64,000 bases of DNA from Acidobacteriota bacterium (GTDB lineage Bacteria; Acidobacteriota; Terriglobia; Terriglobales; Acidobacteriaceae). How positions within the stretch are numbered: the stretch's first letter is position 1; every line of letters begins with the position of its first letter. The stretch is taken from the NCBI GenBank assembly GCA_018268915.1, contig JAFDVQ010000006.1, forward strand, positions 124,001-188,000. The letters are read 5' to 3'. Shown here one piece after another: positions 18,806 to 28,404 of the stretch. A model generated the notes under the pieces. The model was not told where the DNA came from. It did no database searches and saw nothing but the letters and a program-made list of their open reading frames with translations. A program made the position numbers and the translations under genes.

Positions 18806-21175
18806 CTAGGGAAGCTTTGCTTTCGGAACCGAATTCATGCTGTTTTCAAGCTGTGCCGCCGCGGCCTCAATCGAGCTCGCGGCCGTCTCCAGAATGTGGC
18901 CAATTCTGGGGATCTGTTTGTCGGCCTGATCCCAATCCTTCTTATCCATCGCTTCTCGAACGGCAGCGAGTGGCTTCGCACCGTATCCGGTATAGGCTCC
19001 AGGCGCGTAAATCTGGTGCCGGAACCAGGGACGATCTGGAAGCCCATCGGGATTGGTGAAGCTTTGTTCTACATGAAGCAGGCGCTGGTTCACGCTTCTG
19101 AGAGAAATAATCGCCAACTTGTCGCTTCCTTTGGCTTGCGCCTGCTCGAGCGCACGCTGATAGCGCTGGACACTCGTATCGAAGTTTTCCAAACCGTTCT
19201 CCAGCGGCGCAAAGTTCATGAAAATAGGAACACGCTCGCTCGAGGGAGGAACGAAATGCTTTTTCGGATCAGAAATTGCGCTAAAGACCCCCTCTTCGAT
19301 TTGAAGATTGCGCTCGCGGGCTTCATCCTGACTTGCCTTTAAGGATTTCTGAAGGTCTTTTACGTATCGCCGAATCGTATCCGCGCTGTTAGTGAACTGA
19401 AATGGAATAAGATCGGCATCCGCGAGGCGCATCATTGCCGTGCCTGCGGTTTGCGCCAGGGCCCGACCATAAGCAAAATCCGTATCGGCAAAATGTGTAT
19501 ACCAGTAGAAGTCGTCGTAAATCGAGTGATATTCGCCGCCCTCGTCTTCTCCTCCAAATCTCAGGTCCATCGAAGCAATGCCCGCGTGGTGGATGAAGGC
19601 GGTGTAATCGGAACCGTCACCCAGAGCTCCGATCTGAAGGTCAGTTCTTTGGCGAAGTTCCTGGCGCTCATCAGCGGTCTTGGCATTTGCGATCGAATAT
19701 AACCGCGCACGTTTCCAAACGGAGATCCCTTTCTCCGGATCCCCGATATCGCGTGTCACGTCGCTGATGAAATGCTCCAAACTGTGGGAACCGCGAGCCC
19801 GAAAGAATCCGCGGCCATTGTTATCCGAATTTATATATGCAACTGTGTGCTCCTGCAGTTCCGGCAGGTGGGTTTCCACCCATTCAGTGGAACCAAGTAG
19901 ACCGGGTTCTTCGCCGTCCCACGCGGTGAAGATGATGGTCCTTTCCGGTTTCCACCCCTGGCGCACGAGTTCTCCCAACGCTCGCGCTTCCTCCAGAACC
20001 GAGGCCATACCTGAATCCGGGTCGCTTGCTCCATTCACCCAGGCATCATGATGATTCCCACGAATCACCCATTCGTCAGGCGTTGAGGCACCTGGCAACT
20101 TTGCAATGACGTCGTATATCGGCTTGATGTCCCAATTGGACGTGATCTTGAGGTGGACTTTCGCCGGGCCCGGACCGATCCTGTAGGTGATCGGCAGACC
20201 GCCACGCCAGGACTCTGGAGCAACAGCACCGGTCAACGACGACAACAAAGGCTGTGCATCTCCGTAGGAGATTGGCAAAACCGGAATCTTCGTGATCGTC
20301 GTCGCTTCCTTGATCGAGAGGCGCTTGGCATCCTTGGTGCTGCCAACTCCGGGAGTCAAAGGATCTCCGGGGTAATCCGTATCCATGACACTTCCGCGCT
20401 GTACACCATCCTTCGGGCGCATCGCGCCGTTAGGATAGTCCAATCCCTCAAAGAATCCGTCTTCCTTCGGGTCGGAGTAGATGATGCAACCAACGGCACC
20501 GTGCTCGGCGGCTACCTTTGGCTTCACTCCACGCCATGCCTCTCCGTAACGCGCGATAACGATGGCGCCCTTCACAGAGATACCCAGCCGGTCCAAGGTC
20601 TCGTAGTCGTCGCGCGAGCCTTCATTCACATATACGAGAGGAGCTGTGACATCGCCGTCGACCGAATATGCATTGTATGTGGGGAGTTGCTCGGCCGTTT
20701 GTCCGGATGTCGGATCTACGCTCAGAGCCGGTTCCTGCAGCTTTGCCTTGAACTTCGTTGGGGAAATCATCTCCAGAACGCGTTCCTTCGGCGTCGGAAA
20801 CAGCACGTCGAAGGTTTCGATGTGCGCCTGATAGCCCCACTGCTTGAAGTTCGCCAGAATCCATTCTGCGTTGTCTTTGTCGTAAGAGGAACCGACATGG
20901 TGAGGCCTGGCGCTCAAACGCTTGTCAAATTCGCGAATATTCTCGGACGAGACGATCGAGCGGAACTTGTTCTCCCACTCACGTTGCGTTTTGGAGTGAT
21001 TCGGCGAATATCCCTGTAGGCTGTCGCCGCGGTCCGACGACCAGCCTGAAGCCATCAAAACAGGTAGAGAAACACAAACGGCAAGAAAAGGAAGAAGGCC
21101 ATAAAGAGTGGAACGATTGGCTCGCCGGCACAAGCACGAACCAGAATTTGAATCTCTAAAGTTCCACTTCGGCAT
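18806..21175 (-). CDS. M28 family metallopeptidase, glutamate-carboxypeptidase-II-like
   Basis: A roughly 789-residue exported zinc peptidase. A signal/anchor stretch lies near residues 22-42. A protease-associated (PA) insert lies at about 150-300. The M28 core shows zinc ligands in the NHHDAW and DPDSG segments near 375-390 and the DGEEPGLLGSTEW motif near 420. A C-terminal helical dimerisation domain follows. This is the transferrin-receptor/PSMA layout, whose members remove C-terminal acidic residues from peptides. The ATG at 21175 has GAGGG just upstream; an earlier ATG at 21187 is in frame. Either start overlaps the end of the CapA-like gene, so the two are coupled. It is the last gene of the left arm of the divergent peptide module. 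Confidence 0.9.
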   Translation of the reverse strand: MPKWNFRDSNSGSCLCRRANRSTLYGLLPFLAVCVSLPVLMASGWSSDRGDSLQGYSPNHSKTQREWENKFRSIVSSENIREFDKRLSARPHHVGSSYDKDNAEWILANFKQWGYQAHIETFDVLFPTPKERVLEMISPTKFKAKLQEPALSVDPTSGQTAEQLPTYNAYSVDGDVTAPLVYVNEGSRDDYETLDRLGISVKGAIVIARYGEAWRGVKPKVAAEHGAVGCIIYSDPKEDGFFEGLDYPNGAMRPKDGVQRGSVMDTDYPGDPLTPGVGSTKDAKRLSIKEATTITKIPVLPISYGDAQPLLSSLTGAVAPESWRGGLPITYRIGPGPAKVHLKITSNWDIKPIYDVIAKLPGASTPDEWVIRGNHHDAWVNGASDPDSGMASVLEEARALGELVRQGWKPERTIIFTAWDGEEPGLLGSTEWVETHLPELQEHTVAYINSDNNGRGFFRARGSHSLEHFISDVTRDIGDPEKGISVWKRARLYSIANAKTADERQELRQRTDLQIGALGDGSDYTAFIHHAGIASMDLRFGGEDEGGEYHSIYDDFYWYTHFADTDFAYGRALAQTAGTAMMRLADADLIPFQFTNSADTIRRYVKDLQKSLKASQDEARERNLQIEEGVFSAISDPKKHFVPPSSERVPIFMNFAPLENGLENFDTSVQRYQRALEQAQAKGSDKLAIISLRSVNQRLLHVEQSFTNPDGLPDRPWFRHQIYAPGAYTGYGAKPLAAVREAMDKKDWDQADKQIPRIGHILETAASSIEAAAAQLENSMNSVPKAKLP

Positions 21176-22481
21176 ACCAGCCCTCATCGATGATTTTGGT
21201 CTTATAGGGTGCTGAAAGCTTTTGAATTAAGGCAATGATCTCCTTCGCCCTCTTGGCGCTGGCCAGTCGTGGCGCTCCATACTGCCGTCCTTCGTCGTCC
21301 AGCGTGACGGGGATTAGCTGAATCTTCTTCAGTTTGTCCTTGTTGACTGTCATGCGGACGAGAATGCTCTCCATCTCCTGACGCGAATCCCGTCGGTCGT
21401 ACACAGAGACATTGGTTGGCCGTTCAACCTCTGGGTCGCGCTGATGAACGAGATCGATCGGAATCTTGTCCGGCGTACGGTACTGATAGATGAAATTGCC
21501 CAAGCTATAGAAAATTGGCTTGCCTTTGTAGATCTCTATTCCGCGCAACACGTGAGGTCCATTGCCGAAAACGACGTCCGCTCCAGCGTCGATTGCACTG
21601 CGATATTCAATGGTGTCGTTCGGTGGAGTCACATCAGGATATCCAAACGACCTGTCATGACTGAGGTCGTGAACATGCAGGCTCACCATCACAAAATTGC
21701 TGTGCCGCTTCGCCAGGACGACATCGTCCTCCATCGCTTCGACATCGCCCTTCAGCGGTCCCTCAACGGCTTCAACCTTGTCGCCGCTCCTCACGAGTAT
21801 CTCGCCTGGATCAATCGTCGCAAGCGACGGGCCGTTAGGGTTTGAAGTTTTCTTCGGGGTCCAAAATCGCATATACGACAGCAGCGCAAACTTCGACTTT
21901 TGGTTTTGAACTTTTTTGATCGCGGGCGAATGCGCTTCCGCCAACGTCGTCCCGGCGCCGGCGTGCTTGATCCCGCTGTGGTCCAGGATCGTCAGGCATT
22001 CGGCGACACCCTCAGGTCCATAGTCCATGGAGTGATTGTTGGCCATGCCAACCAGGTTGATGCCTATGTTGGCGATCTCCCACGCAAAGTCTCTCCCCAT
22101 GCGGAAGTTGTAAAACGGTCGCTGCAAATCGGGACGTTCGTTCAGGGACATCTCAAGATTCCCGAACGCGATATCGGCCTCACGCATCAAGCGGTAGAGA
22201 TTTTGGTGGTCCGGTTCTGGGAGGTCGCTAATCTTTTCGTTGAAGATCATGTCGCCGACAGCCGTCAATATGACGTCGTCGGGATCTTCCTTCAGCATTA
22301 GGGCGATTCTGCCGTCCCAGTCGACCTGTTCCGGTGGTTCGGGAGACTTGAGTCGCCGGTTGTATACCGACTTGCTCTGGTCCCATTGATACTTGTCCTG
22401 AGCGGAGGGTGCGCTGGTTTGTTGGGCTCCGGTGGTTGCTGCTGCAAGTATCAGTAGAGACAATAACAGTCGAGTTCTCAT
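21156..22481 (-). CDS. CapA family metallophosphatase-like protein
   Basis: A 441-residue exported protein: the ATG at 22481 has an AAGGG site and begins a clean signal peptide ending near TGAQQ. The fold signature is a calcineurin-like core starting with TAVGDMIF near residue 75. It continues with FGNLEMSL, GMANNHSMDYG, SLHVH and FGNGPHVLRGIEIY segments, and GNFIYQ towards the end. CapA/PgsA proteins are known from poly-gamma-glutamate capsule synthesis, but no capB or capC is present here. Instead the gene lies between a TonB receptor and a glutamate-carboxypeptidase-like M28 enzyme, so a role in handling glutamyl peptides is only a guess. Confidence 0.87.
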   Translation of the reverse strand: MRTRLLLSLLILAAATTGAQQTSAPSAQDKYQWDQSKSVYNRRLKSPEPPEQVDWDGRIALMLKEDPDDVILTAVGDMIFNEKISDLPEPDHQNLYRLMREADIAFGNLEMSLNERPDLQRPFYNFRMGRDFAWEIANIGINLVGMANNHSMDYGPEGVAECLTILDHSGIKHAGAGTTLAEAHSPAIKKVQNQKSKFALLSYMRFWTPKKTSNPNGPSLATIDPGEILVRSGDKVEAVEGPLKGDVEAMEDDVVLAKRHSNFVMVSLHVHDLSHDRSFGYPDVTPPNDTIEYRSAIDAGADVVFGNGPHVLRGIEIYKGKPIFYSLGNFIYQYRTPDKIPIDLVHQRDPEVERPTNVSVYDRRDSRQEMESILVRMTVNKDKLKKIQLIPVTLDDEGRQYGAPRLASAKRAKEIIALIQKLSAPYKTKIIDEGWYAEVEL

Positions 22482-22577
22482 GTGCCCTTCATCCCGGGGA
22501 GTGGCAGCCGTCCTGTCTTGCGTATCCTGCTTGCCGAAAGCAGAGCCCAACTTTCGGGGCTCCGCGGAAGGGCGGTA

Positions 22578-25500
22578 TTACCAGATCACTTTCAAACCAA
22601 GCTGGATATGGCGAGAGCCGCCAGAGCCTACGACGGGGTTCGCCTGGTAGACATCAGGTGTGAAGACCAGTTGCCCGACTGTGCCGCCGGCGACTCTGCT
22701 GGTCGCGCTTGAAGCGTAAAAGTTGGGATGGTTGAGAATATTGAAGAACTCCGACCTCAGCTGCATACTCACTCGATCGTTGAACTTCACGAGCTTGGTA
22801 ACCGACGTGTCCCAGTTCTGGAAAGCGGGAGCGTGAAGAATATTCCGTCTCATGTTTCCGAACGTCAAGGGCTCCGGAGGAGTCATCACCGCAGAACCCA
22901 TCTGGTAGCAGCCGTAACTCTCAAGCTGAGAAAGCGAGGCATTAGCCAGGCACTGCGCGTTGTTGGTCACTCCCCCTGGACTGTCGTCGCCCACGGCGTC
23001 CGGCCCGAAGCTAGTATCCGGAAAATATGGAATTCCCTTGGTCGACGCTTTCATGTCTCCTGCGTTTCCGGCGAAGTTCCAGCGCTCATATCCATAGGTG
23101 AAGGTCGCACTAATGTCATTCGAGCCGTCATACGGATCGTATGGGAGGCCGGTCTGCTCCGTAACGATGCTGGTGAACTGCCATCCCTTGAGAAGGCCGA
23201 GAGGAGCTCTTCTTTCAGGCAGGTTATAGGTCAGCGCCATCGTGAATCGGTTGCGAATATCGGCGTCGCCATTGCCCCAGTTCGCGTCGTAGTTGAACGC
23301 GTCCTGCGGAGCATCGCTAGAGAGATTACTGGTTCCGTTATCGAGCGCGTGCGCCCACGTGTAACCCGCAAGGAAGTCGAGGCCCTTCCATGATTTCTGG
23401 GTGAGCGTCACTTGCAGCCCGTCGTATCTCGACTTGCCCAGATTTTCAGTCATCGCCGCATACTCGATCCATGGGAAGCATGGTCCACCACGACCGCCGC
23501 CACCTTCGGAAACAGGGCAGTTGTACGTGAATGGACGGCCGAATTGTTCGCTCCCATCATCCAGAATTGGATCCACCTGGTTGATATCGCGGTGGCTGTA
23601 AAGGTCTATGCCCTTCTGCGCCACGTATGCGATCTGCAGGACCGTAGTTCTGCTCAACTGCTGTTGGATATTTGCGTTCCACGAAAGCACGCGCGGCGTC
23701 TTCAAGTCCGGCAGCACGCCGAGTATGTCGCAGGTGCTGTCCGCGTCGCATGTCGATGAAGCCGGGCTGGTCAGGTCGAAAACTGGTCCAGCCGATGTCC
23801 AATTAATCTGACTCTTCGATATAGTCCGGTTGAACACGTCGATGTTGCCGGTATCTACGCCGATAGCACCGGTGGGGTTCGTGTTCAATCCGCTGCCGTT
23901 GATAAACATGCGGATCGGCGGAACTTCGTAGATGAGGGCCGTGCCTGCACGGAATACCGTCTTGCCCGTTCCATGGACATCCCAGGCCATTCCAAAGCGC
24001 GGAGAAAAATTGCTCCACTGGGTATCATAAGGTGAGTCGATTCCCTTCCCTACTTGAACGAGGCCTTTATCCGGAATGAAGTTCGCGATGAGGTTGTGCT
24101 CTTCTTTGATCGGCATCTGAACGTCATAACGAAGCCCGAGGTTGAGACTCAGTCGCTGCGACACGCGCCAGTCATCGCGGATGAATCCGGCATATCCATT
24201 GAGTGTGACATGGCGTGTCGGATCGCCCTGCGTCAGAGATCCGTCCCGAACATTGCCGGTGACAAAGTCCGTGAGGCTTCTGAACCGGATACGCCCGCGA
24301 CCGTAGCTCGCCCTGTAGTTGTCCGTTCCGCCGCGACGAATCTCTCCTCCGAATCGGATCTGATGGGCACCGTGCGACCAGGACACGTTATCGGTGAACT
24401 GATAGTTGTAATTCGGCGTCGTCTCCAAAGGCCAGCCGCAGGAACCACCCAGGTCGTCGAAATCCGTGAACACCATACAGGGCAACCCGCCTAGCTTGGG
24501 GTCTGTGATCCCTGTATTGATGCCATACACCTTAGCCACATCAACGTTGTGGTCAGCGGTGCTGATCGCCTGCCACATGTTGTTGAATCCGAATGCTGCC
24601 TGGTTGATCCAGCTCGAGCTCGGCGTCCATGTCCAGTTCAATCCGGCAACGGTGCTCTTTGTATTTGCCAGGGAGAGGAACTCCGGCCGCATAACGATCC
24701 CGTCCTCCTCCGTCTGATCGCTGTTGCCGTAAACCCACCTGCCCGAAATCACCTGATTCTTTGTCAGGTTGAAATCGGACTTGACGAGAAAGTTATCTTC
24801 GCGATTCAGGTTCTTCAGATCGAGATTGATTCCCGCGGGACTCTCACTAGCAGCGATGGCCGCCGCGTTTCCAGGATTTGTCGGGAACAACTTCGCGATT
24901 TGGAGACTCAGAGGGTTGCAGGTGTTGGCTGCCGTGCAGTCAGCGATCGCGTCCGGCAAACTGTACTCCAGCGCATACGATGACGACTTGCCCTGCGCCA
25001 GGAGGGAGGTCGTCAAGGGCGTAGCTGTTTCAAATGGATTGCCGACTTTGTGACGCACGCCTTCGTACACGCCAAAGATGAACCATTTATCCCTGATAAT
25101 CGGACCACCCGCGCTGGCGCCGAATTGATGCAGCAGCAGCGCTGAAATCGGCTGCGGTTTCTCGTTGAAATAATTTCTCGCATCAAGCGCGACGTTCCGG
25201 TGAAAGTAATAGCTGGTTCCGTGGAACTGATTCGTGCCGCCTTTCAATCCGACGTTGACCACCACACCAGGCTTCCAGCCATAGTCCGCCCCTTGGTTCT
25301 CTTCTGTATTGAATTCCTGAATCGCGTCCAGGGGCAGATGCGTGGCGGGAGTCCCCTGCACTCCCACCCCATTGAAAACTGTGTCGCCGTAGTAAGGGTC
25401 GTTGTTGTCCACGCCGTCGACAATGAAGTTGTTATCTTCCGACCGATTGCCGTTCGAGGTTACAGACAGGAGGCCGCCACCAGGGCTCCGCTGCACTCCT

Positions 25501-25976
25501 GGACGCAACGCGAGGAGGTTCTGAATGTCTCGGCCCTGCAGCGGAAGTTCATTGATTGCGCGATTCGAGAGCGTACCGCCCAGGGTGTCACTCATCGTGT
25601 CTACCAACGGCTCCCCGGTCACTTGAATTGATTCGGAGACCTGTCCCGGCTGAAGTCTGAAATCGATTTGCACATTGCTCGCAACTTCCAGCCGAATGTT
25701 GGTTCGCACAAATTTCTGAAACCCTGTCATCTCCACCGTGACCGAATAGACCCCCGCGCTCAGATCCGGCGCAAAATAATCGCCTGCCCCGTTTGTCCGC
25801 AGTTCCCGGCCGGTTCCTGTGGCGATGTCCGTAACGGTCACCTTTGCATCAGGTATGACTGCCCCCGTGGAATCCGTTACGCGGCCAGCGATACGGCCTT
25901 GTTGCGACTGCCCAAACAGGATCGAGCTAAAACTCAACAAGACGAACAACCGCAGAACAATACAAGTGCGAGACAT
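22578..25976 (-). CDS. Oar-type TonB-dependent receptor with carboxypeptidase-regulatory-like domain
   Basis: A 1132-residue outer-membrane protein. It has a signal peptide ending near LFGQSQQ, an N-terminal Ig-like carboxypeptidase-regulatory domain (about 27-110, beginning GRIAGRVTDSTGAVIPDA), a plug domain (about 115-230), and a long barrel ending in an LGLKVIW strand with the C-terminal aromatic. This architecture is greatly expanded in Acidobacteriota. Substrates are rarely known; by analogy with Oar they may be peptides or large molecules. The ATG at 25976 has GTGAGG upstream. It heads the left arm of the module, divergent from the MurR/RpiR regulator, and its promoter region contains one copy of the putative operator. 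Confidence 0.93.
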   Translation of the reverse strand: MSRTCIVLRLFVLLSFSSILFGQSQQGRIAGRVTDSTGAVIPDAKVTVTDIATGTGRELRTNGAGDYFAPDLSAGVYSVTVEMTGFQKFVRTNIRLEVASNVQIDFRLQPGQVSESIQVTGEPLVDTMSDTLGGTLSNRAINELPLQGRDIQNLLALRPGVQRSPGGGLLSVTSNGNRSEDNNFIVDGVDNNDPYYGDTVFNGVGVQGTPATHLPLDAIQEFNTEENQGADYGWKPGVVVNVGLKGGTNQFHGTSYYFHRNVALDARNYFNEKPQPISALLLHQFGASAGGPIIRDKWFIFGVYEGVRHKVGNPFETATPLTTSLLAQGKSSSYALEYSLPDAIADCTAANTCNPLSLQIAKLFPTNPGNAAAIAASESPAGINLDLKNLNREDNFLVKSDFNLTKNQVISGRWVYGNSDQTEEDGIVMRPEFLSLANTKSTVAGLNWTWTPSSSWINQAAFGFNNMWQAISTADHNVDVAKVYGINTGITDPKLGGLPCMVFTDFDDLGGSCGWPLETTPNYNYQFTDNVSWSHGAHQIRFGGEIRRGGTDNYRASYGRGRIRFRSLTDFVTGNVRDGSLTQGDPTRHVTLNGYAGFIRDDWRVSQRLSLNLGLRYDVQMPIKEEHNLIANFIPDKGLVQVGKGIDSPYDTQWSNFSPRFGMAWDVHGTGKTVFRAGTALIYEVPPIRMFINGSGLNTNPTGAIGVDTGNIDVFNRTISKSQINWTSAGPVFDLTSPASSTCDADSTCDILGVLPDLKTPRVLSWNANIQQQLSRTTVLQIAYVAQKGIDLYSHRDINQVDPILDDGSEQFGRPFTYNCPVSEGGGGRGGPCFPWIEYAAMTENLGKSRYDGLQVTLTQKSWKGLDFLAGYTWAHALDNGTSNLSSDAPQDAFNYDANWGNGDADIRNRFTMALTYNLPERRAPLGLLKGWQFTSIVTEQTGLPYDPYDGSNDISATFTYGYERWNFAGNAGDMKASTKGIPYFPDTSFGPDAVGDDSPGGVTNNAQCLANASLSQLESYGCYQMGSAVMTPPEPLTFGNMRRNILHAPAFQNWDTSVTKLVKFNDRVSMQLRSEFFNILNHPNFYASSATSRVAGGTVGQLVFTPDVYQANPVVGSGGSRHIQLGLKVIW

Positions 25977-26070
25977 GTGACCTCACTTTATCTCTCTCAT
26001 TTGTCGACTCGAGTTGCGGTGCTCCGCCGTGTGTGCACGACTTCGGAGACCTGGTCAACCTCGCCCTGGC

Positions 26071-26086
26071 GTCACAAATGTAACAG
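26071..26086 (+). promoter_or_regulatory. Putative operator, copy 1 (receptor-proximal)
   Basis: GTCACAAATGTAACAG, an imperfect palindrome of the form GTYACA-N2-TGTRAC, about 95 bp upstream of the Oar-type receptor start. The same 16 bp occur in inverse orientation at 26213-26228 with one mismatch. The location between the regulator and the genes it faces makes it the likely binding site of the adjacent MurR/RpiR protein. Confidence 0.6.
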
Positions 26087-26212
26087 TTGTTCCACTGGCG
26101 GGGAGAAACACTTTATAGTGAGAGTCTGATGCCGCTGTCAAGCTATTTTGTGATCCCGCGTTAAACAGCAGGGACGAACGGCATCGATCCCGAGAAATTC
26201 AGATGGCCGGTT

Positions 26213-26228
26213 CTGTTACATCTGTGAC
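26213..26228 (-). promoter_or_regulatory. Putative operator, copy 2 (regulator-proximal)
   Basis: CTGTTACATCTGTGAC; its reverse complement matches copy 1 at 15 of 16 positions. It lies about 50 bp upstream of the regulator ATG at 26280. The centres of the two copies are about 142 bp apart, so a DNA loop or two-promoter control is possible. Confidence 0.6.
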
Positions 26229-26279
26229 AAACTGATCGACACGGCAATCTCGGGTTTGAAAGACGCTGTGAGGCGAAAG

Positions 26280-27167
26280 ATGACTTCCCAGAAGAAGCGG
26301 ACGAAAAATGGCGTATCTGTCCTTAACTGGAGTCAGCGAATCGCTCGCCTTACTCCTCAGAAGCAGGAACTGATTCATCCTGTGGTCGAGAATCCGGGCG
26401 ATTTTTTATTCTTGAGCATTCGCGCTCTGGCTCAAAAGCTGGATACCGATACGGCAACAACTCTCCGGATAGTGCGGAGAATGGGATTTTCAGGTTATCC
26501 CGAATTCCGAAGATATCTGCATGAGGTCACCATCGCCAATGTGACTTCCTTCCAGTCGATGATTTCGAGTCCTTCAAAGGACTCCGATGTCCCAGCACAT
26601 GTTCACGACGCTCTAGTTCAGGACCAGAAGAACCTCGCCGAGCTACACAATTCATTGAGCGCAGATAGGTTGCACGACCTGGCAAAGCGCATCTGGGACG
26701 CCCGGCGAATCGTACTCGTTGCCGGCGACCTCGCTTCCTCATTGGTTTTCTACCTCGAATATCATCTGACAATGCTGGGCCTGCCGGTGTTCGGTGCGAC
26801 CATTCCCGGGCGCACCGTGGCAATGCTTCGCACTGCAAATAAGAAAGATGTCGTGATCGCCATCAGCTTCCATCGAGGACTGCGCCAGACAGTCGAAGGA
26901 TTAATGCAAGCCAGATCGAAGGGCGCATTTTGTGTGGGAATCACCGACACCCTGGTGTCCCCTCTGGTTCGCCATTCCGATGAATGTCTTTTCGCGTCGG
27001 TCATTACGCCTCACTTCGGGGACTCGTACGTTGCTCCAATGGCACTTATGAACGTACTGCTCGCCGCCTGCGCAAATTACCGACGAGATCGTACGTTGCG
27101 GCTGATGCGCGATGCCTCACTTGACGAACAACGGGGGTATCGTTGGTTTGAAGAGACTGATTCTTGA
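26280..27167 (+). CDS. MurR/RpiR family transcriptional regulator
   Basis: A regulator of about 295 residues with the standard two-domain layout. An N-terminal RpiR helix-turn-helix domain (about residues 10-90) includes SIRALAQKLDTDTATTLRIVRRMGFSG-like recognition-helix sequence. A C-terminal SIS sugar-phosphate-binding domain (about 125-250) contains IVLVAGDLASSLV and VVIAISF segments. Family members sense phosphosugars such as MurNAc-6-P, but some control amino-acid or peptide genes. The frame begins at a TTG (26256); the ATG at 26280 is the better start. It is divergent from the receptor/CapA/M28 genes and upstream of the racemase and S9 peptidase, so it is probably the switch for both arms. 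Confidence 0.92.
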   Translation: MTSQKKRTKNGVSVLNWSQRIARLTPQKQELIHPVVENPGDFLFLSIRALAQKLDTDTATTLRIVRRMGFSGYPEFRRYLHEVTIANVTSFQSMISSPSKDSDVPAHVHDALVQDQKNLAELHNSLSADRLHDLAKRIWDARRIVLVAGDLASSLVFYLEYHLTMLGLPVFGATIPGRTVAMLRTANKKDVVIAISFHRGLRQTVEGLMQARSKGAFCVGITDTLVSPLVRHSDECLFASVITPHFGDSYVAPMALMNVLLAACANYRRDRTLRLMRDASLDEQRGYRWFEETDS

Positions 27168-27229
27168 TCCCCGATAGCAGCTCTCGGCACGTGAACCGTA
27201 CTTCGAAACACAACTGACTCGAAGGCACA

Positions 27230-28381
27230 ATGAAGATCGAATCGATCACCATACGGGAGCTTTCCATGAGCCTTAAGGCTCCCTACGAAACAAGCGCTGG
27301 AACTGAATGGGACCGCCGCGTACTTCTTGTTCAAGTTATGTCAGAAGGATTGTGCGGATGGGGTGAAGTTACAGTCGATCAGACTCCGTCGTTCACTAGC
27401 GAGACTACCGACACGGCCTGGCACATTCTCTCTGATTTTCTCGTGCCGATGATTCTGGGCAAGACGGTAAGTGGGGGCGAAGAGGCCGGCAGATTGATGC
27501 ACTCCGTGCGCGGTCATGAGATGGCACGCGCGGCGCTCGAAAACGCAATATGGGACATCGAAGCGCAGCGGAACGGCCTTCCACTGGGAGTTCAATTGGG
27601 AGGAACACTTTGCGAAATCCCTTGCGGCGCCGCCCTTGGGATACAGCAGAACCTTGATACGCTTCTGAACAAAGTTCGAGACGACGTCGAAGCCGGTTAC
27701 CAACGAGTCAAGTTGAAAATAAAGCCTGGCCACGATATCCAGGTCATAAGACAGGTGCGACGAGCGTTTCCTGATATCAACCTGATGGTAGATTGCAATT
27801 CCTCTTACCTGCTGGCACACGCTGCGTTGTTCCAGGCTCTGGACGACTTTGGGTTGATGATGATCGAGCAGCCGCTCTGGTGGGACGGCATTCTTGATCA
27901 TGCGAAATTGCAGGCTCAACTGCGAACTCCCATATGCCTGGACGAATCGGTACGTAACGCACACCTCGCACAGGAAGCAATTGAAATGAAGGCATGCAAA
28001 ATTATGAACATCAAACTCGGCAGGGTTGGGGGACACTCGACAGCTCGCAAAGTACATGACCTTTGCGTTGAGGCAAACATGCCGGCGTGGTGTGGCGGCA
28101 TGCTGGAGTCGGGAATCGGAAGAGCGCACAACATTGCGATGTCTACCCTGCCTGGGTTCGTTCTCCCCGGGGATGTCTCCGCCAGCCAACGATATTGGGA
28201 TGAAGACATCATCGAGCCCGAAGTGGAAGTGACTTCGAGGGGAACGATCGATGTCCCCAGGAGCGCGGGGCTGGGCTACACCGTCCGTCAGGAACTTGTA
28301 GAGAAGTTGACCGTCCGTCACCGCCAATGGAAATCTTCCCTTCAATCCTCCATCGGTGCTGTTGGAGCCGTCGTTAGCTGA
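27230..28381 (+). CDS. N-acylamino-acid racemase / o-succinylbenzoate synthase family enzyme
   Basis: An enolase-superfamily protein of 383 residues. The catalytic KLKIKPG motif is near residue 163. Metal-ligand segments VDCNSSY, MIEQPL and CLDES follow, with the second catalytic Lys in NIKLGRVGG near 263. The long stretch WCGGMLESGIGRAHN and the PGDVSASQRYW segment are typical of the promiscuous NSAR/OSBS (MenC type 2) group. No menaquinone genes lie nearby; instead the gene is between a MurR/RpiR regulator and an S9 peptidase. A racemase role on N-acylated (for example N-succinyl) amino acids is therefore favoured over menaquinone synthesis. A GAAGG ribosome-binding site precedes the ATG. 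Confidence 0.85.
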   Translation: MKIESITIRELSMSLKAPYETSAGTEWDRRVLLVQVMSEGLCGWGEVTVDQTPSFTSETTDTAWHILSDFLVPMILGKTVSGGEEAGRLMHSVRGHEMARAALENAIWDIEAQRNGLPLGVQLGGTLCEIPCGAALGIQQNLDTLLNKVRDDVEAGYQRVKLKIKPGHDIQVIRQVRRAFPDINLMVDCNSSYLLAHAALFQALDDFGLMMIEQPLWWDGILDHAKLQAQLRTPICLDESVRNAHLAQEAIEMKACKIMNIKLGRVGGHSTARKVHDLCVEANMPAWCGGMLESGIGRAHNIAMSTLPGFVLPGDVSASQRYWDEDIIEPEVEVTSRGTIDVPRSAGLGYTVRQELVEKLTVRHRQWKSSLQSSIGAVGAVVS

Positions 28382-28404
28382 ATTGAAGGAGGATTTCATC
28401 GCAC

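Noticed and set aside
21156..22481. Poly-gamma-glutamate capsule synthesis locus
   Set aside because: Only the CapA-like gene is present; the ligase (CapB) and CapC are absent and the neighbours are catabolic.
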